Source: Deltaproteobacteria bacterium (GTDB lineage: Bacteria; Desulfobacterota_B; Binatia; UBA9968). Taken from it: 36,515 nucleotides of DNA. The notes beneath the pieces were generated by a model that was not told the DNA's origin, did not search any database, and saw only the letters and a list, made by a program, of their open reading frames with translations. Both the position numbers and the translations under genes were made by a program. Position 1 is the first letter of the stretch. Each line of letters starts with the position of its first letter. Location: NCBI GenBank assembly GCA_005879255.1, contig VBKY01000095.1, forward strand, positions 1 to 36,515, given 5' to 3'. Positions 8,282 through 15,688 of the stretch are shown piece by piece.

Positions 8282-8397
8282 TGGAGACACATGGAGGACG
8301 CAGAGAAAGCGCTCCGCGCAGGCCGCGTCTTGGCGGTTAATTCCTGCCCTCTGATTTCTGAACGCCGACCTCTGATCGCTGACCTCTGTCATCTGAT
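8242..8397. repeat. GATCAGA/CTCTGAT heptamer arrays flanking a second repeat core
   Basis: Right arm: seven contiguous 7-nt units at 8349-8397 (CTCTGAT, TTCTGAA, CGCCGAC, CTCTGAT, CGCTGAC, CTCTGTC, ATCTGAT). Left arm: GATCAGA, AGTCGAA, GATCAGA, GATCGGT at 8249-8276, the complementary word. Between them, 8281-8348 contains a different repeat-like segment (GGAGACACATGGAGGACGCA). The right arm includes the stop codon of the 8389-9462 gene. The left arm is translated as the signal-peptide n-region of the 7235 receptor. Confidence 0.8.
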
Positions 8398-9462
8398 CAC
8401 CCTATCCGCCCGCGCCAGCACGTTGGGCGGAATCGTCAGGCCGATCTGCTTCGCTGCTTTGAGGTTGATGATCAGCTCGAACTTCTTCGGCTGCTCCACC
8501 GGAAGATCCGCAGGCTTAGCTCCCTTCAAGATCTTGTCCACATACGTAGCGGCGCGCCGGGTCAAGTCGGTTCTGCTCACGCCGTAGGATATAAGCGCCC
8601 CGGCTTCCACATTTACTCCGCTCTCGTATATCGCCGGGAGCCGGCTCTTTACCACGAGGTCTCCAATTTGTGTTCCCTGAGAAGCGAGCACAGGACCTCC
8701 CAGCAAGAGGAGTGCGTCAGCACGCTCTTTGCTTGCGGCTCGGAACGCAGCCTCAATATCCTTGGGACTTCGTACATCCAGGTATTGAACCTTCACCGCG
8801 AGTGCCCCGGCGGCGAGTTCCGTCTCTCTTAACGCTTGTGCGGTGCTCGCGTTGGTTGAAGTCCCAAGGACGGCCACGCGCGAGAACTTAGGAACTATCT
8901 CCTTCAGAAGCTCCAATCGTTTGCCGCTTAGCTCCGGGGAAAGAGTTGACAATCCCGTGATGTTTCTGCCAGGCCGCGCCAGGCTGGCGACGAACCCGTT
9001 GCCGACAGGATCGGGATCCTGCGTCATTACGATAGGGATCGTATTCGTCGCTTCATTGGCGGGACGGGTTGAACCTAAACCACTCGTGACGATGACGTCT
9101 ACCTTGATACGCACAAGCTCGGCCGCCAGCGCGGGGAGGCGATCGAGGTTTCCCTCTGCATATCGCCACTCAATGACAATGTTTTTCCCCTCCACGTAGC
9201 CAAGCTCGCGCAGGCCCTGCCGGAATGCCTCGGTGCGGGCTGAGATGGTAGAAAGGGATTGACCAGATAGGAATCCTATCCGGGGGATTTTCGTTGGCTG
9301 CTGGGCCTCTGCCCTCGCCCCGCAAATCGCGAGTATGACAGCGATAGCAACAATCCCCACCAATTTTTGATTTCGGATCCTTCGGCGTGGCTCAGGACAT
9401 GCTTTAGATTTTCGATTGTCGGAAAAAGAATCCAGCCATCGCACCCAAGATCTTCTATTCAT
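8389..9462 (-). CDS. ABC transporter substrate-binding protein, PF04392-like (tandem copy 3)
   Basis: Exported receptor of the ABC_sub_bind (TrpX-like, PF04392) family, about 357 aa. After a signal peptide ending GARAEAQQ, the typical opening KIPRIGFLSGQ follows, then FRQGLRELGYVEGKNIVIEW, IPIVMTQDPDPVG and the C-terminal LKAAKQIGLTIPP. These are family hallmarks. The start is uncertain: ATG 9460-9462 (GAAGAGA upstream) is preferred over TTG 9477. The n-region before the signal peptide contains a translated repeat (KSKACPEPRRR). Third of three tandem paralogues; no matching permease or ATPase gene adjoins, so it must work with a distant one or as a sensor. Confidence 0.9.
   Translation of the reverse strand: MNRRSWVRWLDSFSDNRKSKACPEPRRRIRNQKLVGIVAIAVILAICGARAEAQQPTKIPRIGFLSGQSLSTISARTEAFRQGLRELGYVEGKNIVIEWRYAEGNLDRLPALAAELVRIKVDVIVTSGLGSTRPANEATNTIPIVMTQDPDPVGNGFVASLARPGRNITGLSTLSPELSGKRLELLKEIVPKFSRVAVLGTSTNASTAQALRETELAAGALAVKVQYLDVRSPKDIEAAFRAASKERADALLLLGGPVLASQGTQIGDLVVKSRLPAIYESGVNVEAGALISYGVSRTDLTRRAATYVDKILKGAKPADLPVEQPKKFELIINLKAAKQIGLTIPPNVLARADRVIR
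9370..9422. repeat. Translated 'ACPEPRR' repeat, copy 1
   Basis: The core GGATCCTTCGGCGTGGCTCA and following bases, down to TTCGATTGTCGG, recur almost unchanged at 10488-10537. Read on the minus strand in frame it encodes SDNRKSKACPEPRRR, placed just before the signal peptide of the PF04392-like receptor. The neighbourhood (AATCGAAAATC words) continues into heptamer arrays, so this looks like repeat DNA absorbed into a gene's 5' end. Confidence 0.75.
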
Positions 9463-9476
9463 TCTCTTCGCCCCCA

Positions 9477-9511
9477 ATCGAAAATCGGCAATCGAAAATC
9501 TACAATCACTT
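9477..9511. repeat. ATCGAAA heptamer array, copy 1
   Basis: Five contiguous 7-nt units: ATCGAAA, ATCGGCA, ATCGAAA, ATCTACA, ATCACTT. The last contains the stop codon (9506-9508, minus strand) of the 9506-10576 gene. It fills most of the spacer between two tandem receptor genes. Confidence 0.82.
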
Positions 9512-10576
9512 GATGACTTTATCCGCCCGCGCCAGCACGTTGGGCGGAATCGTCAGGCCGATCTGCTTGGCCGCTTTCAGATTGATGCTGAACTCGAACT
9601 TCTTCGGTTGCTCGACAGGAATGTCGGCAGGCTTGGCTCCCTTCAAGATCTTGTCCACATACGTAGCCGCGCGGTGGCCTAAGTCGGTAAAGCTCACGCC
9701 GTAGCTCATCAACCCCCCGTCTTCCACATATTCAGACCTGTTGTAAAACGCCGGAAGTCGGCTCTTAACCGCGAGCTCTGCAATCTCTTTTCGGCGAGAA
9801 GCGGCGACGGGGCTGTTCAGCACGAGGACTGCGTCAGCACGCCCCTTGCCTGCGGCTCGGAATGCGCTCTCAATATCTTTGGAACTTAGTACGTCCAGGA
9901 ATTGAAGCTGTACCTTGAACGGTCCCGCGGCAAGTTCCGTCTCTCTTAACGCCGGTACGGTGCCCGGGTTGGTTGAAGTGCCGAAGACTGCTACGCGGGA
10001 GAGCTTGGGTAGGATTTCTTTGAGTAACTCCAGCCTCTTTCCTGCTAAGTCCGCGCCCAGCGAGGATAACCCAGTAATATTTCCACCAGGTCGCGCAAGA
10101 CTGGCCACAAACCCGTTTCCAACAGGATCGGGATCCTGGGACATGACAATGGGAATCGTAGAGGTTGCTTCTTTGGCGGCGCGGGTCGATCCCGCACCAG
10201 CCGTGACGATGATATCTACCTTGAGGCGCGCCAGTTCGGCCGCAAGCGCGGGTTCGCTATCGAGTTTTTCCTCTGTATATCGATACTCAATAACAATGTT
10301 TTTTCCCTCCACGTACCCAAGCTCGCGCAGACCTTGTCGGAATGCCTTGACGCGTTCCGCGGAAGAAAGGAAGGAAGCACCTAGGTATCCTATCCGCGGG
10401 ATCTTCTTCGGCTGCTGCGCCTCGGCCCTCGCCCCGCACATCGCGAGTGTGACAACGAGACTAACAATTCCCACCAATTTTCGATTTTGGATCCTTCGGC
10501 GTGGCTCAGGACATGCTTTGGATTTCCGATTGTCGGAGCAAGAATTCAAAAATCGTTTCAGCAATGTGCTGTGCAC
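9506..10576 (-). CDS. ABC transporter substrate-binding protein, PF04392-like (tandem copy 2)
   Basis: Paralogue of the 8389-9462 receptor, about 356 aa, with near-identical blocks (FRQGLRELGYVEGKNIVIEY, QDPDPVGNGFVASLARPGGN, the C-terminal LKAAKQIGLTIPPNVLARAD). The signal peptide ends GARAEAQQ. GTG 10574-10576, with GAGG about ten bases upstream, gives a length matching the sister gene; the frame is open to TTG 10597. The same repeat-encoded KSKACPEPRRR stretch precedes its signal peptide, so duplication of gene plus repeat, or two insertions, are both possible. Binding ligand unknown; in the family, aromatic amino acids are one known case (TrpX). Confidence 0.9.
   Translation of the reverse strand: MHSTLLKRFLNSCSDNRKSKACPEPRRRIQNRKLVGIVSLVVTLAMCGARAEAQQPKKIPRIGYLGASFLSSAERVKAFRQGLRELGYVEGKNIVIEYRYTEEKLDSEPALAAELARLKVDIIVTAGAGSTRAAKEATSTIPIVMSQDPDPVGNGFVASLARPGGNITGLSSLGADLAGKRLELLKEILPKLSRVAVFGTSTNPGTVPALRETELAAGPFKVQLQFLDVLSSKDIESAFRAAGKGRADAVLVLNSPVAASRRKEIAELAVKSRLPAFYNRSEYVEDGGLMSYGVSFTDLGHRAATYVDKILKGAKPADIPVEQPKKFEFSINLKAAKQIGLTIPPNVLARADKVIK
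10483..10537. repeat. Translated 'ACPEPRR' repeat, copy 2
   Basis: Second copy of the element at 9370-9422, with the same GGATCCTTCGGCGTGGCTCA core and a few substitutions. It is again in frame as the n-region of the signal peptide of a PF04392-like receptor. The third tandem paralogue (10626-11609) lacks it and has an ordinary short signal peptide. Confidence 0.75.
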
Positions 10577-10596
10577 GTGTTTTTCCTCACTCCTCA

Positions 10597-10631
10597 ATCG
10601 AAAATCGGCAATCGAAAATCGACGATTATTT
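10597..10631. repeat. ATCGAAA heptamer array, copy 2
   Basis: Five 7-nt units: ATCGAAA, ATCGGCA, ATCGAAA, ATCGACG, ATTATTT. The first three units are identical to the array at 9477. The final unit holds the TAA stop (10626-10628, minus strand) of the next receptor gene. Confidence 0.82.
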
Positions 10632-11609
10632 AATCACCTTATCCGCCCGCGCCAGCACCGACTGTGGAATCGTCACACCGATCTGCTTCGCCGTTTTGAG
10701 ATTGATCACCAGCTCGAACTTCTTGGGCCGCTCCACGGGAAGGTCGGCGGGTTTTGTTCCCTTGAGAATCTTATCCACGTACTCAGCGGCGCGCCGGAAC
10801 ATCTCTGAACGATCCTCTGTGTAAGTCATCAGCCCGCCTGCCTCAACATACTGAACGTTAGGATACACGCCTGGAAGCCGATTCTTTGCCGCCAGCTCTA
10901 CGATCCGTTTTTGGTGAGAGCTTAAGAACCCGCCGCCGCCCAACATAAGCGCCTGAGCACGCTTCTTTGTTGCAGCTTGAAATGCCTCTTCGATGTCGTT
11001 GGGCACTTTCACCTGTACGGATTGAATCGCTACCCGTAAGGAACTAGCCGCGGACTCTGTCTCATTCAACAGGTACTTTGTGTTTGGGTTGCCCGGACTC
11101 CACAGTAAAGCCACCCGAGAAAGCCTGGGGACAACTTCCTTGAGCAGTTCGAGCCGTTTTCCGCTCAACTCTGCGTTAATGGAGGTCAGCCCCGTAATGT
11201 TTCCACCCGGGCGCGCGAGGTCCGCAACGATCCCTAGCCTAACGGCATCCCCACTGTATGCCATAACAACAGGGATCGCCTTGGTCGCGTTCTTAGAAGC
11301 CTCTGCCGCTTCAGTCCCGGTGGTGAGGATGACGTCACAGTTGAGACGGACTAACTCAGCGGCAAGACTAGGGAGCCGCTCAATCTTGCCGTCCCAATAC
11401 CGAGATTCCATTGAGATGTTGTGCCCTTCGATGTAGCCGAGCTCGCGTAAACGTTCGCGAAATGGCTTGAGGCTTTCCGCGGAACTAGAAGCGGTGCTCC
11501 CTATTAGGTAACATACCCACGGGATTTTCTTCGGCTGCTGCGCGTCGACTGTAAAGCTAAGAGCCAAGAGCATAGCGCTAAGCACAAGGACAAAGATTTT
11601 TTTACTCAT
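10626..11609 (-). CDS. ABC transporter substrate-binding protein, PF04392-like (tandem copy 1)
   Basis: First and most divergent of the three tandem PF04392-like receptors, 327 aa. A clean signal peptide (MSKKIFVLVLSAMLLALSFT, cleavage near VDA-Q) leads into QPKKIPWVCYLIG; then FRERLRELGYIEGHNISMES and the family C-terminus INLKTAKQIGVTIPQSVLAR. ATG 11607-11609 is preferred to GTG 11622-11624 because it gives an ordinary signal peptide. Family members are periplasmic receptors. The conserved C-terminal 60 residues across all three copies contrast with more variable ligand-facing loops, so the copies may bind different ligands; that is inference. Confidence 0.9.
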   Translation of the reverse strand: MSKKIFVLVLSAMLLALSFTVDAQQPKKIPWVCYLIGSTASSSAESLKPFRERLRELGYIEGHNISMESRYWDGKIERLPSLAAELVRLNCDVILTTGTEAAEASKNATKAIPVVMAYSGDAVRLGIVADLARPGGNITGLTSINAELSGKRLELLKEVVPRLSRVALLWSPGNPNTKYLLNETESAASSLRVAIQSVQVKVPNDIEEAFQAATKKRAQALMLGGGGFLSSHQKRIVELAAKNRLPGVYPNVQYVEAGGLMTYTEDRSEMFRRAAEYVDKILKGTKPADLPVERPKKFELVINLKTAKQIGVTIPQSVLARADKVIK

Positions 11610-11661
11610 AGAGCTTCTTCGCACTCTAAATTTCGGAATCGGAAATGCATTGCTTCATGCA

Positions 11662-11753
11662 CGTCATTCCGGCCAACCCCGGCGAAGGCCGGGGGCGAGC
11701 CGGAATCCAGAAAGTCTAAGAAACCTGGATTTCCGCGTGCGCGGAAATGACGG
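11662..11753. repeat. Four-armed palindromic element (CGTCATTCC type)
   Basis: Nested palindrome in the 188-bp spacer upstream of the receptor genes. The outer arms are CGTCATTCC (11662-11670) and GGAAATGACG (11743-11752); an inner pair GGAATCCAG (11702-11710) and CTGGATTTCC lies either side of the centre. Each half contains its own GC-rich hairpin (GGCCAACCCCGGCGAAGGCC and CCGCGTGCGCGG). Very similar CGTCATTCC...GGAATCCAG palindromes are widespread in proteobacterial genomes (general knowledge). Unlike the other spacers it is not heptamer-based. Confidence 0.8.
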
Positions 11754-11797
11754 CTTAACTAGCGCCGACTCCTCAATCGGGCTTGCGACGCAATGCA

Positions 11798-12721
11798 CTA
11801 GAGAAAAATCTCCTTGATGTAACGATACGCCGCGATGGCGGCGGTGGCGCCGTCGCCGGCGGATGTGATCGCTTGGGACGCGGAGTCCTCACGAATATCG
11901 CCGACGGCGTAAAGACCGTCTCGGGCGGTTTTCATTGAGCCGTCCGTCGGCACATGCCCGGTATCGCCCAGCTTTAAGACACTTCGCAAAAACTCCGTGT
12001 TGGGCTGCAAGCCAACGTAAACGAACAGTCCGGCGAGATCGACTTGCGATATTTCTCCCGACGTCACGTTGCGAACCCGCACACCGGTGACAACGTCGTC
12101 GCCGAGAATTTCTTCGATCGCGCTTTGATAACGCGGGACTATTTTTGAATTGTCCAACACTCTTTGTCGATACGAGTTTTGAGCAGAGAATTGTTCAGAA
12201 TTATGGAAGAGTACAACCTGCTCGGCAAAATTCGCCAGCGTGAGCGCCTCTTGGAGCGCCGAGTCACCGCCGCCGACCACGCCGACGACTTGGCCGTCGT
12301 AGAGCGGGCCGTCGCAGCTGGCGCAGTGGCTGACGCCGCGGCCCATTAATTTTTCCTCGCCGGGCACGCCTAGGTTTTTGAGCTTCGATCCGGTGGCGAC
12401 GATGATGGCTTTGGCGCGGTGGCGTTCTTCGTCGCTGATCACGGACCACAAGCGATCCTGCGCTTCCAGGCTAGAAATTTCGGCGCGCTGGAATTCCGCG
12501 CCTTGATCCGCCGCTTGACGTTGCACCGTTGGACACAGGTCATAACCGGCGATGCCATCCGGAAAGCCGGGGAAGTCTTCGATCTTCTCGATATTGATCA
12601 GATGACCGCCGGGGATGGTTGATTCCAATATCAATGTGGAAAGACCGTAACGCGCGGAGAATAAACCCGCCGTCAAACCGGCGAGGCCGGAACCAACGAT
12701 TATGACGTCGTATTCAGCCAT
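11798..12721 (-). CDS. trxB: Thioredoxin reductase-like FAD/dithiol oxidoreductase
   Basis: Low-molecular-weight thioredoxin reductase fold, 307 aa. FAD-binding GSGLAG (10-15), redox-active C133-A-S-C136 (SHCASCDG), second nucleotide-binding GGGDSA (about 150-155) and the C-terminal FAD motif VGDI are all present. Bacterial TrxB normally has HRRxxFRA after the second Rossmann strand, whose arginines hold the NADPH 2'-phosphate; here the site reads HNSEQFSA (173-180) with no arginine. This suggests NADH, ferredoxin or another donor rather than NADPH. It lies in the same direction as a TctC-like receptor and the selenoprotein gene, so it may reduce that Sec/Cys centre directly or through a thioredoxin. 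ATG at 12719-12721. Confidence 0.92.
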   Translation of the reverse strand: MAEYDVIIVGSGLAGLTAGLFSARYGLSTLILESTIPGGHLINIEKIEDFPGFPDGIAGYDLCPTVQRQAADQGAEFQRAEISSLEAQDRLWSVISDEERHRAKAIIVATGSKLKNLGVPGEEKLMGRGVSHCASCDGPLYDGQVVGVVGGGDSALQEALTLANFAEQVVLFHNSEQFSAQNSYRQRVLDNSKIVPRYQSAIEEILGDDVVTGVRVRNVTSGEISQVDLAGLFVYVGLQPNTEFLRSVLKLGDTGHVPTDGSMKTARDGLYAVGDIREDSASQAITSAGDGATAAIAAYRYIKEIFL

Positions 12722-12748
12722 GACGTAGGTTGTTCTCTGGAGTTTCGC

Positions 12749-12818
12749 GTGAGGGGTGAGGCGTAAGGTGTGAGGGGTTAGGGATACTCCTCACACCTCA
12801 CTGTTTACTCCTTACCGT
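12749..12818. repeat. Perfect-register palindromic heptamer array (5 + 5 units)
   Basis: Ten contiguous 7-nt units in 70 bp with no slip. The left half is GTGAGGG, GTGAGGC, GTAAGGT, GTGAGGG, GTTAGGG; the right half is ATACTCC, TCACACC, TCACTGT, TTACTCC, TTACCGT, i.e. its complement. It shares the GTGAGG word with the array at 1807. It fills the spacer between a TctC-like receptor and the trxB-like gene. Confidence 0.9.
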
Positions 12819-12864
12819 TCTTCATCTCCACTCATCGCATTGGTCTCGCCGCCGCCCACTGCGA

Positions 12865-13923
12865 TTATTCCCCCAGGAGTTTTTTCAGCCGTTGGATAAC
12901 TTCCGGCGGCTGCGCGATCACCTCTTTGGCCAGCGATTCAAGCTCCTCACCGGCTACGGGTCCGACGGGCCATCCGCGCTTTTTTGCCTCGGCCAAAAAT
13001 TCGCTATCTTTGACTGTTCTATTCCACGCCTCGCGCAAGGTTTTTATTCGCTCGGCAGGGACTCCGGGAGGAGTTACAATCGGACGACCAAAGATATTCG
13101 CCGCCAGGATGACCGTAGCCAAGCGCCGCCCGTTCTCGGGTGTTTTGTACTGGTCCATTAGCTCATGGAGAGTGGAGACATCCGTCAATGAAGTTTCCCG
13201 TTTTTTCCCGGTCTGAGCGAGGGGACGAACAAATCCATTTTTGCTCCAGGTAAGGTAAGGCTCGCGGCCGAAATAGGCCGTGGTGGAAACTGCACGACAG
13301 TGCACCTCGCCCCTCTCGATGGCGAGGTCAACATCCGGCCCGCCCTGATAGCCCGTGATCATAGTGAGCTTTGTTCCGAGGGTCTCTTCCATAAGCTTGG
13401 GTACTAGGTATAAAAACGAGCCTGTCCCCGTGGAACCGCATTTGGCCGGTTCCTTGGCTGCGCGTATGTCTTCGATACTTTTGTAAGGGCTATCCCGGCG
13501 GGTAATAAACACCCATTCGGTTTGCTCCGGTGTGCCGATCCAATTAAATCTTGCCCAGTCGAATTGCACTTCCTTTCGCCCAATGAGCTGGTCCATGTAG
13601 ATTCCCGGAAGAAGAGCGCCGATGGTGAGCCCATCCGGTTTGGCAACGTTGTAAATTTGATTCGCTGCAATCACTGAGCCGGCGCCTGCCACGTTTTGTC
13701 CGACGATCGCGGGGTTGCCGGCGATGTGCTTTCCCATGTGGTTGGCGAACAGGCGTGCCCAACCGTCATAGAGAGATCCGGCCTGATTGCCGATGATGAG
13801 CCTTATGCTCTTTCCCTGATAAAAAGGGGCTTGTGCCTGGAGCGTCGTGGTAAAGGTGAGACTCGATGCAACAAAGAAACAGAGATAAAACGTAACGGCC
13901 AAGCCTCTGGAAAATTTCGTCAT
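12865..13923 (-). CDS. TctC/Bug-like periplasmic solute receptor (paralogue B)
   Basis: Orphan TctC/Bug-class receptor, 352 aa. Signal peptide MTKFSRGLAVTFYLCFFVAS... cleaved near LQA-Q, then APFYQGKSIRLIIGNQAGSL, GKHIAGNPAIVGQNVAGAGS and AKPDGLTIG, as in the other paralogues. The conserved Cys pair is PAKCGSTGT and VHCR. The ATG (13921-13923) has AGGAGG at ideal spacing. It sits between the selenoprotein and the trxB-like gene on the same strand, so the operon may couple uptake of one compound with its redox conversion. No TctA/TctB partner is seen. Confidence 0.9.
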   Translation of the reverse strand: MTKFSRGLAVTFYLCFFVASSLTFTTTLQAQAPFYQGKSIRLIIGNQAGSLYDGWARLFANHMGKHIAGNPAIVGQNVAGAGSVIAANQIYNVAKPDGLTIGALLPGIYMDQLIGRKEVQFDWARFNWIGTPEQTEWVFITRRDSPYKSIEDIRAAKEPAKCGSTGTGSFLYLVPKLMEETLGTKLTMITGYQGGPDVDLAIERGEVHCRAVSTTAYFGREPYLTWSKNGFVRPLAQTGKKRETSLTDVSTLHELMDQYKTPENGRRLATVILAANIFGRPIVTPPGVPAERIKTLREAWNRTVKDSEFLAEAKKRGWPVGPVAGEELESLAKEVIAQPPEVIQRLKKLLGE

Positions 13924-13992
13924 CGTAGCCTCCTATGTTTGAGTCTACTGTTCCAGCAGATCGAATACGAATAAGCCGCGCTATCATCTGTA

Positions 13993-14020
13993 AATCGAAA
14001 CCCGAAATTCGAAACAAACT
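13993..14020. repeat. Short TCGAA heptamer array
   Basis: Four 7-nt units, AATCGAA, ACCCGAA, ATTCGAA, ACAAACT, just downstream of the selenoprotein stop. No complementary second arm is obvious, so it resembles half of the palindromic arrays elsewhere. Confidence 0.65.
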
Positions 14021-14026
14021 GCCCCT

Positions 14027-15688
14027 TCATCTCCACTCATCGACGGAAACAGTCTTTTGATAATTGCAGCCCATGATGCGCCAGTAGCCATTGGTCTCGC
14101 CGCCGACGACCACGACATGGATTTCGTCGAGCTTGAACATCTTGATCATTTCGTCCGGCGCAGCTTTCAATTTCGACGCGTAGGGTTCCTCGCCGAATGT
14201 CGCTCTGGGGTAGATGTAATTCTGAATCAGCTGGTAATCCCAATACTCGCCGGCCGGCATCAGCGCGTTCTCGTAAACCCACTCGATCATTTTTTCCTTG
14301 GTATCGAAGCCGCCGCGGTCGATATATTGCCTGGCTGCGATCGGGTCGAGTAAGAAAGTCGGCGCGCTGTGGGCGTCCATGCCGCGCAGCATGTTGCGCA
14401 CATGCTCGCGCCAGTATTTTTCCCGCACGCCGAGAGTAAATGCCGTGGAGCGGCAACCGGTGAAAATACTCAAGGTGCTGTCGGCCGGCTTGAATCCATG
14501 CTGCACGTGGAACGGCGCCCACGGACTGCGCTCTTCATTCTCGGCGAAGGTGACAGTACCGTACGCGTAGCCGTTGCCCTGGGAGCCCATGTAGCTATCT
14601 CCGGGGAGCGAGCCGCCCTGGAGATTTTGCGATAGCAAGCCATAGGCGCGGCCGATGGTCGCGTTGGCGTGATTGTACGGCGCCATGGCGCCGGTGCCGG
14701 AGTTCATGCCGATCTCGTTACGAATCGGACCGTTGACGACGACCATCGCAGCCATCGAACTGGTCGTGCTGCCGCGCGCGCTCACGCCGCTCGAAGCGAG
14801 CGCCAGTATCAGCGGAAAGTACTCCGGTCGCGCTCCCGCCATCACCGCGTTAACCGCTACCTTTTCAACCGTGAATTCCCAATACTGCCGAAATTGGTTC
14901 GAGCGCATATGCCCCGCGACTTCGTCCGGCTTGCGGCTCGTGTGCGCGAGCATTTCTCGCACTTTTCTTTCCGTCGGCAGAACGATCGGCAGCTTGTCCG
15001 TCCAATTATTCTCCAGGAACAAACGCTGCAGGTTCTCGTCCGTGTCGGAGTCGACCAGTCGCGGCGTCGAGCGCTCGAACTTGATCTCTTTGATGCGATC
15101 TCCCTCGGCGGGACGGGTGAGGCCTTCGATGACTTCTTGCATCACCGGCCGGCCGCTGATCGGGCTCTTGCCTTCGACATAGGCGCGCAGTTGTTCCACG
15201 GTCTTACCCATCACCGGCTGGGGCACGAAAGTGTAACGCGCCTCGGGCATGCCGTGCATTCGGGTCACCGATTGCACCGCCTTCTCGAAGGCGTTGGTGT
15301 GGATAGCGACGGTGGGCACACCGTACTTGCTATCGAGAGCGATTGCGTGCACGGCGACCGCCGGCGCGCAGGTACTTCAATGGCCGACACCGATGATGGC
15401 GCCGTCGCCGTTGGCTTTGATCATCTCCCAGGTCTTGGGATCGTCTTTTGTGTAGACGCTCGACATCTCTACGAGCTTGATCGTCACCGACGGCATGTGA
15501 TCGGCGAACCAATCCTGCACCTGGCGCAGGAAAAGCCCCGAGTCGTCGAAGCGCGGGTCGACTAAATAAAGGGTCTTGCCGTCAAGGCTCTCCAAGCGCG
15601 GCGCCATTGGTTTCGGCGTAATCTTTGGTGGAAAGCCTACCGGATTAAGCACCGAGATTTTGTCCGTTTCGTTAATGCCGTCGGCCAT
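14027..15688 (-). CDS. UGSC-type selenoprotein with in-frame TGA (selenocysteine 104)
   Basis: One 553-residue protein if the TGA at 15377-15379 is decoded as selenocysteine. The frame is open on both sides (103 residues before, 449 after) and sequence context flows across it: DGAIIGVGH-U-STCAPAVAVHAI, a U-x-x-C redox motif (U104, C107). Length and layout match what I recall as the UGSC family of (seleno)proteins, which has U/C-G-S-C at this place; glycine reductase GrdB has a similar U-x-x-C. A SECIS-like hairpin follows immediately. The start at 15686-15688 has AAGGAGG. A receptor and a thioredoxin-reductase-like gene follow on the same strand. Reaction unknown; a reductive cleavage is plausible. 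The alternative, a nonsense mutation, fits less well. Confidence 0.85.
15344..15370 (-). promoter_or_regulatory. SECIS-like hairpin directing selenocysteine insertion
   Basis: Read on the minus strand, it begins six bases after the TGA. Arms UGCGCGC-CGGC and GCCG-U-GCACGCA enclose the tetraloop GGUC. This gives 11 positions with ten Watson-Crick pairs, one C-A mismatch and one bulged U. The loop Gs lie 17 nt after the UGA, inside the window usual for bacterial SECIS elements, which carry a GG (or GU) in the apical loop and often a bulged U. Here the bulge is on the 3' side, not the 5' side as in E. coli fdhF. Confidence 0.75.

Noticed and set aside
15377..15379. TGA as a nonsense mutation making a pseudogene
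   Set aside because: Both sides stay open and in phase, no other lesion exists, and the codon sits in a U-x-x-C motif followed by a SECIS-like hairpin. Not fully excluded without the genome's sel genes.
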